Shown here: piece after piece, positions 13,261-24,905 of the stretch
Layout of the letters: every line of letters starts with the position of its first letter
Numbering within the stretch: position 1 is the first letter of the stretch
DNA from: Serpula lacrymans var. lacrymans S7.9
Taxonomy: Eukaryota > Basidiomycota > Agaricomycetes > Boletales > Serpulaceae
NCBI RefSeq assembly: GCF_000218685.1
Contig: NW_006763299.1
Coordinates: forward strand, 678,061 to 742,060
Direction of reading: 5' to 3'
DNA length: 64,000 nucleotides
Made by a program: the position numbers and the translations under genes
Notes under the pieces: model-generated
What the model was told of the DNA's origin: nothing
What the model saw: the letters and a program-made list of their open reading frames with translations, nothing else
The model's database searches: none

Positions 13261-13642
13261 GTCGTTGTAGCAGGAAGTCTGTGGGCGTTGGTAGTTGGCA
13301 GTATTGGCGGTTGGCTATCTCAATATAAGGTGTGCACTGCGATGATTGCACTGGCAAGTATAGACGCCCTAAGCCTCGAAACTTTGGCTAGTCTTTCAAA
13401 TGATTAATTTCCTATTCGGGATTTTTTTCAGGCCGCTGCTCACACATACGCGTATTTGGACACTGCTTCACGTCACAGCCGGTATCTTTATGTAGTCTCT
13501 TTAAGCAAACCTATCGACGGAAGATAATCGCACCATATAGCTTTTATGGGTCACGGAAAGCATTAAGTTAACGGATCTTCGAAAACTAAACTAAAGTACA
13601 GAGTATGAGTGCTGATGTGATAAGTATGCGGGGCCCAAAATG
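13261..13642. other. ARP8 upstream region / TOR 3' region
   Basis: 382 bp between the TOR stop and the ARP8 start, both genes on minus. It must contain the ARP8 promoter and the TOR terminator. I see no distinct element. Confidence 0.5.
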
Positions 13643-16600
13643 CTACCAGAATGCACACCTAAGCGATCGTCAGTACGTTAGTATATAGAGGCAAGTAAGA
13701 TTGTAGCCACATACCATCCTGAAAAGCATTGACAGAGATTCTCTAGAGAAGTGGCCTGTAAAATAAGTTTATCTACTTGCGCAGGCACAGACAAAACAAC
13801 GTCGGGATTGAAATCTCGGCCTAATAATTCAACATTTAGACGAAAAATTACTTAGTGTGTATGTCAAACCTACCAGTGAGTTTATGCTGAACGCGGTTAT
13901 AGACCAGTAGAGCTCTTTCATTCCTGACTTCTTGCCTTACCCCAGGCTCCCCAACAGCCTCTAGATGAATGGGGTATTCAGCGAGAACTGCCAGTCATGT
14001 GACTCTACACGTACCATTAAAGATATCATTTTCATCTGCCCTCAATTTCCGAGTCGGCCCTTGAGGATAAGCAGCTACTCGCGCCAGCTCAACAGCACGC
14101 TCAGGATCGGGGTCAGTATCTGCATAAAATAGATCAGTCGCATGCTACAGAACCTTTGAGAATTCCGCACCTTCAGGGCGTCGAGCATCCACATCAGCTT
14201 GCATAAGCCTCCAGTTAATAAGCGGATCATATACAAAAGCTTCTAGCACGGCCATGAGAGACTCCTTGTTCGCGCGCAACACTTGCATAGTAATTTCACA
14301 TGTATGCCTGAAGCTGCCTTCAATTCCACTTATCTATGATCATCCTGGTTTAGTAACTTCGTGGGCGTACTGGGAAAAAAGGGTCTTCACCTCCATTGCA
14401 TGAGTCAGCATACGAGTCAAGCGGAAAGGAATCTTCTCCGGGAACTTCTCGCGATGCATGGCAACCTCGAAGCAGTCACCAAAATCAATGTGAACTACTT
14501 TTCCTGTACTGCGCTCAAGAAGTAGATTGGAAGGGTGCCGATCGCCGAGGCCTAGGATATGTCCAACCATGCTGTTCATTGCAAGAGATCTCGTGTAGGT
14601 CGCACGACGCTCAAGCCAATGCTCTGAATTTACGCTTTTCAACCAAAGGACGCGGTACAAATCTTGACCCGTCGTATTCTCAAGAGCATATTCGAAGACT
14701 TCTACTTTTTGAAGGAGAGTGAGATTTTCGTAGTCAGGTGCCATCTGTAAAAGAATGTATGAATATCGTGATGGCTGCTGGGAAACTTGAAGAACAGACC
14801 TGCAGCATTAAGCGATACTCGATGTTCAATAAAACTTTACGAGAATCACGGTAGTCTCTAACAAGAACGTGGAGGGTGTCACTGTCTTGCACCCATCCTA
14901 TTAGACCGGCGTTCGGAGCTAGGGGTATGACCGAAAAACGTTGAATATGTAACCGCCTCTTGAAGCTGTTGGTATCCACAGATAAGAGAGTATTGACAAG
15001 ACTGAACAATTGCATAACCCGCTCATCCTGACGGAGGTCCTCGTGGCCTGATATAGAAACTATGTTAACTTATATATGATTACTTCAATTATCGTTTCAC
15101 CTTTTAAGAGATATTGATAATCCCTTCCATCGCTACCCTTCAACGAAATTCGTCTAGGCCGTTGTTTAGAGGCAATGACTGTAAGCTTTGTGGCAAAGCT
15201 AGCTATCCTGATGATGGGTCTCCCGGATTGGTATGTACCTAAATCGAAGCCTTAGAATCAGCGCGTCTGTAAGCTAGGCAAAACTTACCCGGCATCGCCA
15301 ACTCGAGATTACGTGCCTTCAGCAGTTGTGGCGAAACGTACTGCAAGTCGAGTGTGGTCAACTGGGGTAATTGCTTCTCAACTTTCCTGAAGACCTATGA
15401 CATAGAGTCTGTGAGCTTTATCAACAAAGAAGTTTGCCATGCATATTACCCCATAATATATATCCCATGCTTTGTTTAATTCCGCTCTCTCACCATATGC
15501 TCGGTAGCGTCGACACGCTTCACGAGCTTCATGTAGATCTCTACCAAATACTTGGGCAAAAGAGGTCTCGCGAGCAGTGGTAGGGCCCTGAAATGATATA
15601 AATCAATGTGCTCCGCGTTCCTTTCCAGTTCTCTGTACTTACTGCCTCCAGCATTTCATGCAGTGGCTCCAGTGCTGCAATCATTCCCTCTGGGTTTTTC
15701 GCAGAAAAGTATAGGCGAGAAGCCTCTTCGAGTCCCTCATGCCATAACTCGTGCCACAAAATGGCAACACGAATAAGCTCATGGCTAACAACGAGTGCCT
15801 TCGAAAAAATCAGCTCGTGTAATAGGCAAAAGCCAGCGTAGCCTCACCTGTTCAACTATGGCTGGACTATGTTCTCGCATCCTATCCATAATTCCTAGGG
15901 CAGCGTTTTTACGAGATGCACTCGATGATTTCGATGCCACAGTAAGAGGATAAATTAGAGCTTGTGGATGGTGTTTACCAACTTCAGTCAATAGATTGTT
16001 GATATTTCGGCGTACATTCGCGCTTGGTGTTTGAATTCTAGCAATTATCTGAAGGGTGACTGAGAAGGGGCGTTTTCTTGGAGAAAAAAAACTATAGAAT
16101 ATACCTGAGGAATAACTTCTAGCCACGTGTCCACTTCAACTGTCGAAAATCCGCTTGCCATAGCTTGACTGACATCGTCATGAGCACCAAATTTGAACCA
16201 AAGTGTCAAAAGACGAAGCGTATCCTGCAGAGCGTTCTCGTTTCGAAGCGCAATAGAACGGAAGAAACCTGATGAATGAAAGGTCAAAAGCCAGTTCAAC
16301 AGAAGGTAATCGTCGAAGACGAACCTTGAACAGCCTGGACAATATGTGCAGCTAGTCCAGTACCTGGTACATCTACTGTGGTACTTTCTTTCTGATTTTC
16401 TAGATGGCCAATAACTTCGAAATTTGCAAGTGCCCATGTGTGCCAAGCTTTATACCAAGTAGCATCGTAATGTGTCGCTAAAAGGTATGAATGTAAGATA
16501 TCTTTTACATTTCTCTGCGAAAAATAAATGAATGAAGTTCTCAGGTGGATTACGTGCAGATACTTACAGCACCCCAATCATCCTTGAGCTCAACTTGCCA

Positions 16601-19600
16601 TTGGCCTTGTTTGAAGTAGCACCGTGCTAGTAGCCTAGAGAGCTCATCAAGCTTGTGTTTGCCGACACCAGCTCGCTGTGAGTGTTCTTTGGTTTCGGCT
16701 TGCAAGTCCTTACAAAGACTCGCAGAAAACTGACGAAGAAATTTGAGACTTTCTTCTTTCGCGCCCGAAGCCCACATATACTTCAGCTGCGCATAAACCA
16801 CATTTGGAGGTGCTTTCATATGATGTTGGTCGTCGCGGAGGTGTTGCAGCTAATATTATGTCCATGAATATCAATGCCCAAGTAGCTCTGTTATCTACAC
16901 ATACCCTCTCTGGAGACAACAAAGAGTTGATAGTTTTCTCAGCAAGCACCATCCGATCTGATTTTCGACACAGATTGGCAAACTTGATCCACATGACAGG
17001 ATCATCCTCAGGATTTAATACCAAAGCTCGAACTTGAAGGATTCGCTGCCAGGTTTCTACGTCAGGTTGACAACCTTGAAGTCTGTACATGTGTGAGCTG
17101 GCGTAACTAAGAATTGTGCTTTTATGAATATCCTCACCTTTTCATCCAAGTTTTTCGCATAGATTGCTGCCTTTCAGGTTGATCCGCATACTGCTTAAAA
17201 GCAATAATTTCCTCAAGCTCTGAGAGCATTTGAGCCCGAACCATCGTGCTTCAAGGACATGAGTGTACTAGCGTGATAGGGGAGGCGTTGAAACTCACTT
17301 ATAAGACCTACCATAACCTTCTCCGACAAGTGACGTTAGCTCAGGTTCCAAAAGGTCTCGGGCCTTGGCTATTTGAGTCAAGGCTTTCGGAAATTGGTTT
17401 TGATGGACAGAGAGAATTGCTTTGTAGAAAGCACGATCTGGAGAGTCAACTCTCATTGTGGTAATATAATCGTCCATAGAGTCCCACTCAAGTAATGACC
17501 AAGCAGCTGCAGCTGCCATAGGTGCGATTTCTCTCCGATCTTCGTGGTTTGCATTGGACCAGTTTTCTTCTACTTGAGCAGCGAGCTGATCCCAATCCCC
17601 CATAGCATGCAAGCATTTCATACGGCCTATCTGAACGTCAGGAGCGTCAGGATCCTCTTCAGCCTTCTTTTCGTATGCAGCTAGAGCTTCTTGCCATCTT
17701 CCGAGCCTTTCGTACCATTCCTCGTGCTTGCTGACGTCATATTGTTCTCGAGCAATAATGAGCGTTCCCCAGGCAGCGTCGTGTTGTTGAAGCTTGGTGT
17801 TAATACCGATTAACGCTTCGATAATGTTTGGAGAGGTTTCAGTGAAGAACTCTAGTTCTTTGTAGTGAAGAGCTTTGGCATAGGCGTGAAATTTCATTGC
17901 ATATTCGCCAAGAGTGCGGTGTTCAATAGGGAGGGGCTTTTCCTCGTGTTCCATAAATTCGGCAAGATTAAGAAGTCGATGGATGAGATCAGATGGTGCA
18001 CTGGTTGATGTGATGGCACATTCGATGGATCGAACGAGGTCTTCCTAAGAGTGCATCGATGTTAGTGGGATCAAGGTACTAGAGTGAATGTGGACAGAAA
18101 CCATACTTGATATTGATCATATAACTCGGTCCAACAAGAGATAAATGCCGCGTTGAATAATTCTTTAGCGATGGGTGTGTGGATATCAACAAGACTCATA
18201 CAAGCTCGCAGAGCATGAGAAGGAGATTCTTTCATGAACTCAACAGAAAGCCGATGCATCCATTCGTTCCAATCCTCTCTAGTAGTTACCTGTGATACGT
18301 CCCAAGCTTGCTTGAGATGTTGTTGATTCACTGTCATTTTTGCAGCTTCAGCAGGAGCAGAGAATTCTGGAGTTTTCGAACTCTCACTGGGAACCACAAT
18401 CAGTTACCAGGGAGCTGTTATGCACAAAAAAGAAACTTACAGTAAGTCAAGGATACCAGACTCTTGAGGAAGCCGTTCGCCGTTGAGTAACTTTGATATC
18501 ATATTCTCATACCGGGGGTGCGAGATCCTATTCCGAAGTAGACACTGCTCTAGGGTGAACATCTGTATCACGATCAGGGCGAATTCGCTTACTTTATTGA
18601 TCGTAGGAACAAATATGGCGAAGTCTGAACCCAATTGAATCACCAGGGCACATAGCGTATCCATGGCCGCTTGTCGAAGTTCATTATTGGGACTTTCCAA
18701 GACACGGACAAGGGGGTGAACGATGCGTGAAGCATGGTCAGAGAAATTAACTCGCTGTGACAAGTGCGCTACAGTTTGAATGGCTTTTTTGCGAAGAGCA
18801 GTTGTACCATCAAGCCTTTCTGCACACTTGACGATGATGGGAATGACTAGATGAAGATATTCTTCGATATTTGATCCAAAAGTAAGAAAAGAGTCAAATA
18901 TTTTGATTTGTGTGGCCATTCGTTTTTCATTCAATTCCCCGTCGAATGCTTTGAGTAGATGTGGAAGGATCGTGGGCAAGAATGGCTTGAATTCGGCATC
19001 AAGTGCCTTCCCTAACGCTTCGATAAGAGAGACGATGGGTAGCTGAAGAGAAGTATTCTCCCAGAGCTCTGTTACAAGTCCAAATACTTCAGGCATATAA
19101 TTGCGGATATGCTGTTTGATAATGCCAACAAGAATTGCTAATTGCTGCAGGTGAAATTCTTGAAGCCGTGCAGAGGTTCGTGCAACTGCAGCAAACGCAG
19201 GTATGATCTTCATTAATTGATTTCGTAAGGCCTTTTTCTGCTAGATGAAGAATGTCTTTACCTGTGGCAAGAAAGTGACACACTTGAGCCCTTGAGTTTT
19301 GAATATTGACATGATAGCTTCAATCACGGTATGATGGTGAGTGCTCAAGGACTGATCTTTCAAAATATTCAATAGCGAGGTGATGACCACTGTTTGGTAA
19401 TAGTCATCAGATCCAGCCAAGGGTCCAGCTGCAGTGACTGCCGGTAGAGGCGTCTCACTGGCAGCATCCTCCTCGGGTCTTGTCTATTGTAAGCGTTGTG
19501 TAAACCAAAGGTAAGAACAACACGAACGCCCACACACATACCTTACGACGATAAGGATCCAAGGCACCAAGTATGCCCAACACTTTAACCACCTCTCTCT

Positions 19601-22441
19601 TTACAGATTGAGTCGACTCTGTTCTCAGTATCCGGCCCAAAATGGGAAGTAACTGAGGGTAATCCACGAGAGGCGTAATTACATATCCTGTGCTAGAACA
19701 GAGTTGTCCCAATGTGTGCAGCGCTGCGTCTCGCTTCACGAGCGAAGGGTCTGACAGTCTTGATATTATCACCTGCATGAGGTCCGGAACATGAGGCATA
19801 ACATCTTCGGCGCCAACGCATGAGAGTTCTCCTAGGCACATGAGAACATGTGCTGCCACGGTTGGGTTTGGGTCGTTTGCCTTCTGTAGTAACACACGTA
19901 GCATTGGCAAAGCGTATGGCTTGATGAGACGTTGTGTAACGCTGACTAGAAGTGTCAGTAGTCTAGTGGACTCTTCGCGATTGCGCCTACGACAAGTAGG
20001 TCAGATATACATCTGTACGAATGAAAAATACAACATACATGACTGTAGAATATTCTAGTTCTGTTAAGAGTTGGATTAAAGCCTTGCGGAGGGAAGGCAT
20101 GACGTAGGCAGGATTGTGCTTAGCGAGGCGCCCAATTAGTCCAACTGCTGTCACTCGGTTTTCAAAGACTTCGTCATTCAAGGCAATAAACAACGACCGC
20201 ACGTTTTCGGCCTGGGCAAGATGTTTGTCGAATCGTTCATGAAGTGACGAAAGGACAGTTTGACGGATGGTGGGATCTTTATAAAACCTGATTAAATATC
20301 GTATTGCAGCATACAATAAGAATGGTGCAAACCTGGATCAGCTATACCAACAGTAAGGAGCTTATCAAGTACGTCACTGATGATTTCTATGGCATGACTG
20401 CTTGCTTGGTAACAGATAGGATCTCGAACAAAGAGGCGACAACAAGTCAATGCTGCAGCGCGCCTTACTTCTGCGTTATCATCCTCCAAGTAAGGGAGAG
20501 CACAACTGCGCACGAATTCGTTTAATACATGACCTTGATGGCAAATGAGTGTCGCGACATATGATGATATAAATATACATACTGCTAAAGTCAAAAGTAC
20601 CAAGAGTGGACAACGCGAGCGTGATCAACTCAGAGCTTTTCCCGCCCCCCGGAGTCTATCGCATATCCTTAGTTGGAACTCTTCTCTACAATAAAACCTG
20701 TTCATACCTGAGAGTTATTCGCATCACGTGTGGTAGCGGAGGCATCGCTTCGAACACGAGGTGGCGCTCCTATAGACTTGTAGGCCTGCCCACTTAATAT
20801 AATGGATAAGAGATCGAGAAGGCGATCTAATTGAGGCAAGAGATGATATAACAAGAGTATCAACCTAACGAATATGAACGCACCTTGTATTGTTTTAAGC
20901 AGAGGAGGAATATGACGCGCCATGGCCATGAGTGCCTGCCTCAGCGGCTCGCTGAGGCCACAGTCGAACATCAGATCAAGTTGGTCGTGTAAAAGCTTGG
21001 TAAGGTTGGTTCCAACAGCCGAAGCAAGCATGCCAAGGCATTGGAATATTGGCTCTTCCGAAGGGGCATTTTTCTTGTTATGACTATAACTTACTATGAG
21101 TTGATGGATACGTGAGGCGATATATAGATTTACCTTCGGGCTTGCAATCCCAACTTGATCTGGCCCATAATGGGTTCCAGGAAGCGTTTCATTTCACTGG
21201 TTACAGCAGCAGCAGTGTGACCAATGGCAATGAAAGCTGTTGAAAGCATTATTAATTCGAGATCAAAACCTTATGCAAACATAGCACGCACCAAAGGATC
21301 TCTCGTTGGGTTTCTCAAGCTGGGTTAAGAGATGACCCATTGCCTTATGCAGAAAATGATCTGAAAATGTCTGTGTATCGTATGCAGCTAGCGTAGGTAT
21401 GAGGGTGATCACCATCTTGCGGACTAGACCATCTCGGTGAGATTTAAAACGCAAAATCTGCTCTGCCGTGTCCAAAAACGTTTCTCGCATGAACTGAAGA
21501 TGCAGCTGTAAATATTCTGATTATTATTTGCAAACTTGCAAATGCTTACCGTGCCTCCGTGCAGAAGCAGCTCACGATATGTCAACAGTGACCCGTGAAT
21601 GATTTCTGGTTGTGTCGCCTTGAGTCCTAGTTGTGCATCTTGAAGAATCTTGAATAAATAAGGGCTGCGCGCCTGCCGTTCTCTATGCGATACGATATCC
21701 AAACATGCAGCTAAGAGCTCCGCAGCTCCTTCTCTTACTATCATGCGAGGGTCCCTGAGCGGCACAAGGATCTTCTCAAAAACTAAGCTGATATGGGAAT
21801 GAAAATATCCCGGACTGTTCCGCGCCAGCTCCTTCAAAATTAACACGCCAGCATACCTAGGAGACTCTTGTTTGTCTCCTTGTAGTAGTTCGATAGCTGC
21901 TGGAACTTCATAATCCATAAACCGTTCCCCGAAAGCTGCACCACCTATCTCCGCGATTTGACCAAGGGTTTTAGATGCGGCCAGCATGATATTGACGTCG
22001 TGATTCGGAAGCAACGACTTGACATAGTTGTAAAAGCGAAACAGATTACGCTTGGATTCGATTGTATCCTCGCCGTCAATGTCGAGCAGATGGTCTACTC
22101 GGTGTCAGCATATGGTATAGACTGTACAAGGTAACTGACCAATAGCCAGGAGGCCACCCAATCTTTCGACATTGTTCTGACTATGCATCAGGTCAAACAA
22201 CCGCCTGTTGATATGGTCATCCCATAGCTTGGCCGCAGCATCGGAGGGCATTTCTGCGACAGTAGTGGAAACCTAGATAACTAATGTCAAGAACACCATC
22301 ACCGCCATTCGGAGGCAACAGACGAACATAACGCCGGAGGTCTATTGCTGCTTGTAAACGGGCATCGTGATTCTTGCTTTTCAAAGCCTGGAATATTTGG
22401 GTCAGTATGTCACTTTGAGTTGACTGCGTTGTGGACGCCAT
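13643..22441 (-). CDS. TOR: TOR serine/threonine kinase (PIKK family)
   Basis: A gene of about 8.8 kb with many short introns. It starts at ATG 22441 (context ACCATGG) with [21 protein letters not shown]-repeat exons span about 22.4-18.4 kb (for example [17 protein letters not shown]). FAT-domain exons span about 18.4-16.0 kb ([19 protein letters not shown]). The FRB rapamycin-binding segment near 15.76-15.56 kb reads [17 protein letters not shown] and keeps the serine that contacts FKBP12-rapamycin. The kinase domain follows, with the [12 protein letters not shown] catalytic loop (about 14,545) and HIDFGD magnesium motif (about 14,485). The C-terminal FATC reads VPAQVDKLI...[12 protein letters not shown] and is completed by a 16-nt last exon (13658-13643) giving the invariant WCAFW end. 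TOR acts in TORC1/TORC2 in nutrient and growth control. All key residues seen are intact; I did not place every exon boundary. Confidence 0.95.
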
Positions 22442-22757
22442 GGTCCCAACAGATTCTTTGACGTTTGACACTTGACCACCAGAGTGCTGTCTGCGCTTAA
22501 TTCAAGGTAGGTGCGAGTAGCACCGAGCTTGTTTACATGTGTTGAATCCAGAGGGTACAAGCGCCCTACAGTATTGATATCAGGTCTGACCTTACAACAA
22601 AATATTCCTTAGAAGAGAAAACAAGAACTAAATACAGTACTGAAGTGAATTCAGAAATTCTCATTTTGCATAACCGAGTCTCATGATAAAGTGTTAACAG
22701 GACATGTGGGGAGTAGGTCAGTCACGAGCTATGCGCCAAATTCTGGCCAGTTAACAC
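22442..22757. other. TOR upstream region
   Basis: About 316 bp between the TOR start and the tRNA gene. It presumably contains the TOR promoter; no specific element was recognised. Confidence 0.4.
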
Positions 22758-22841
22758 GGCCTGGTGGTCTAGTAGTATGATTCCTTGTTAGGGCGCTTAG
22801 CAATATCGAGGAGGTCCCGGGTTCAATTCCCGGCCAGGCCC
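22758..22841 (+). tRNA. tRNA-Pro (AGG) with a 12-nt intron
   Basis: The 84-nt gene folds as a standard cloverleaf. The acceptor stem is GGCCTGG with CCAGGCC. The D-arm region TGGTCTAGTAGTA serves as A box. The anticodon stem is CCTTG/CGAGG. The loop is TTAGGG, then a 12-nt insert CGCTTAGCAATA at the usual 37/38 position, then T. The T-arm is CCGGG-TTCAATT-CCCGG, with B box GGTTCAATTCC. The anticodon is AGG, for proline. Without the intron it is 72 nt. The CCA end is not encoded, as expected for a eukaryote. A run of seven Ts at about 22,913-22,919 could end Pol III transcription. Confidence 0.93.
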
Positions 22842-23391
22842 CATGAGTTTGTATTTTGCTGCAAGTTGACCAAACTTCAGGTTCGGAGTTGTAGGTTGTG
22901 GTTGTGGAAACGGTTTTTTTATTTGTTGAAGTATCTTTTTGTATCGAGGTGGATTGTTAAATTAAGCCGACTTTCGCTGACTTGCTTGACGAACATGAAT
23001 TTCACCTTCCCTCTTGTAAACAGACTTGAGTGCAGTAGTACTATGATGGTGCTTTTTGACACTTCTCATATATTATGGAGTTGCGGTAGGTATCCGACAC
23101 ATATACATGTTTTGTGACATAGCCCCCGTTTGATCTTCCGCAGTGACAACTGCGCGCTGCGCATCGTAGCATCTTTAAAACACATGGCACATATGATTCG
23201 TGAAAACGCGCTGTGCAAATTTCTAATAGTCTCTGCTCTGCGTAGCGTTGGCTTACAAAAATGATTATAGAGAAGGATGACCTTCGCAAGCAGCCAACTT
23301 CCGCTGTAAGTGCCCTTTCTTTTTCTCCATCAATTCGCTTCATCTGACCAATTCCACATTGTATCCACAAAATGTTTCCTACTTTCAATAG
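22842..23391. other. Intergenic, tRNA trailer and upstream region
   Basis: 550 bp between the tRNA and the DUF7330-like gene. The only feature I can name is the T-run near 22,913 downstream of the tRNA. Confidence 0.4.
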
Positions 23392-24563
23392 ATGAGTGAA
23401 GGGTCCCCACCCCCTTACCGGGACCGTGAAAATAACGATAATGCGTCACTGTCTGCCCTGTCATATTCAAGTTCTGATCACGGACCTCGTAAAATGCCAC
23501 CCGCACCACCGTACCCTGAATCCGCCAATGTCCAGACCATAAGCAAGATATCAATTCATAAACGTCGCCAACCAATATCCGGTTAGTTGCTCGCGGATGG
23601 AACAAATCATGGTTAACAAATAATGGCCAGGAACATATTGTATCAGCTCCGATGTTCCAGGAGATGACAAGGCGCTTTCTCAGGGTGGCATGGGCAATGG
23701 ATTTAGCAAGAAGCTGGGGCCAAGGCTCAACTGGTTTACAACCCCAGATGCTTCTTTTAGAACCCGATACGGCGCGATTTATCTGGATTTATCAACAGGA
23801 CCTTCTACGCATGATGTTAGGTCTACAGTCAACGTGAACAACCGCCTTGGCAACGTAGCGATTGACGTCGTAAGTCTTTGTCGTCGCTAGAAGTTTCTAC
23901 ACCGTCTAACTGGTTGGATAGTCATATATAGATCCTACCAACCACTTGAACCTCGATGCTTACTCTCGGAGAGGTGCGCGCTGTTTTATTATTTATTTAT
24001 TATTTACGGAAAACAAAGTTCTGTCGATCACGTTTATCGCAATGCATCAGAAGACAGACCAGTTTTGGTGCTTAAACGTTGCGCAGATTTCCCGAGATGA
24101 AGCAGAATGATGCTCCCATGCTCTTCTCTTCGAGGAATATTGGTCACATTTCGGAAACTGCCAAACTCCTTTTATCTTCTGCTCTCTCTCCACGGCTATT
24201 CATCTCATCACCTTCCGCTTCTATTCAGGGAATATTACTGTTCTGCTTCCCAGGAATTATTGCGGTTCTGTTCAACTCTCTTGCAGTACAGGTGGATATA
24301 CCATCTTGCCGGAAGTAGCGAATGCAACGCGCATCATGCAAGGCAACGGGGGCAAGGTGTTCATTCATATTGGAAAGAACAGCTATTTAGGATCTGACAA
24401 TGGTTCTACAATGGATCATTGTCGACTGTCGGCGAAATTCGGACGAATTACGCTAGGATTTAGTGGCAGCAGTGCCGATGGGTGTACGCATAAAGCAGAC
24501 AATCTGTGGCAGAGGATGGGTTCTTATCTAAGGGCTGGGTCTGAGCGTGCTGGGCCTAGATAA
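23392..24563 (+). CDS. Hypothetical protein, DUF7330-like beta-repeat family
   Basis: Supported exons are 23392-23581, 23631-23869, 23922-23973 and about 24229-24563, which keep phase and give about 271 residues. A further short exon near 24051-24077 (EDRPVLVLK) may belong. The N-terminus is Pro/Ser-rich and disordered (SPPPYRDRENNDN). Then comes a repetitive beta-like pattern with short glycine turns: TRYGAIYLDLSTGP, NRLGNVAIDV, NITVLLPRNYCGSVQLS, TGGYTILPEV, KFGRITLGFSG. Such repeats of 'G-hydrophobic-x-hydrophobic' blocks are typical of the basidiomycete DUF7330 family, of unknown function. There is no signal peptide or membrane segment. The family name is my recognition of the pattern and needs a profile search. 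Confidence 0.6.
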
Positions 24564-24905
24564 ACTGTGAGTTAATTTTTGTGAAGCGGGGGCCTAGATT
24601 GGTATATTTCGCGAGGTTCTGGGGATGACCCGCGTGAGAGGACACGCTGGAGGTCGAATCTTGAGTATGTATAGTAAACGTGTAGTACACAATCACGATG
24701 TAGAACTGAGATAACTTTTCTGATTCAGATGCTTTTGGTCAGGGTGCGAATTTACCTAAGCCGATAAGCACGGAGCACGGATCACACAGCTCTTTTTCCG
24801 TGCCCGAGATCCACAGGCATAGGGCGCTGGAATCCTTCATAAACATGTCAAGAAGCAAGTGTACCTAGGACGTTCCACCACATCCTTAGCCCCCGGATAT
24901 TTTCC
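24564..24905. other. Intergenic
   Basis: 342 bp between two + strand genes. I see no motif beyond presumptive 3' and 5' untranslated sequence. Confidence 0.4.
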
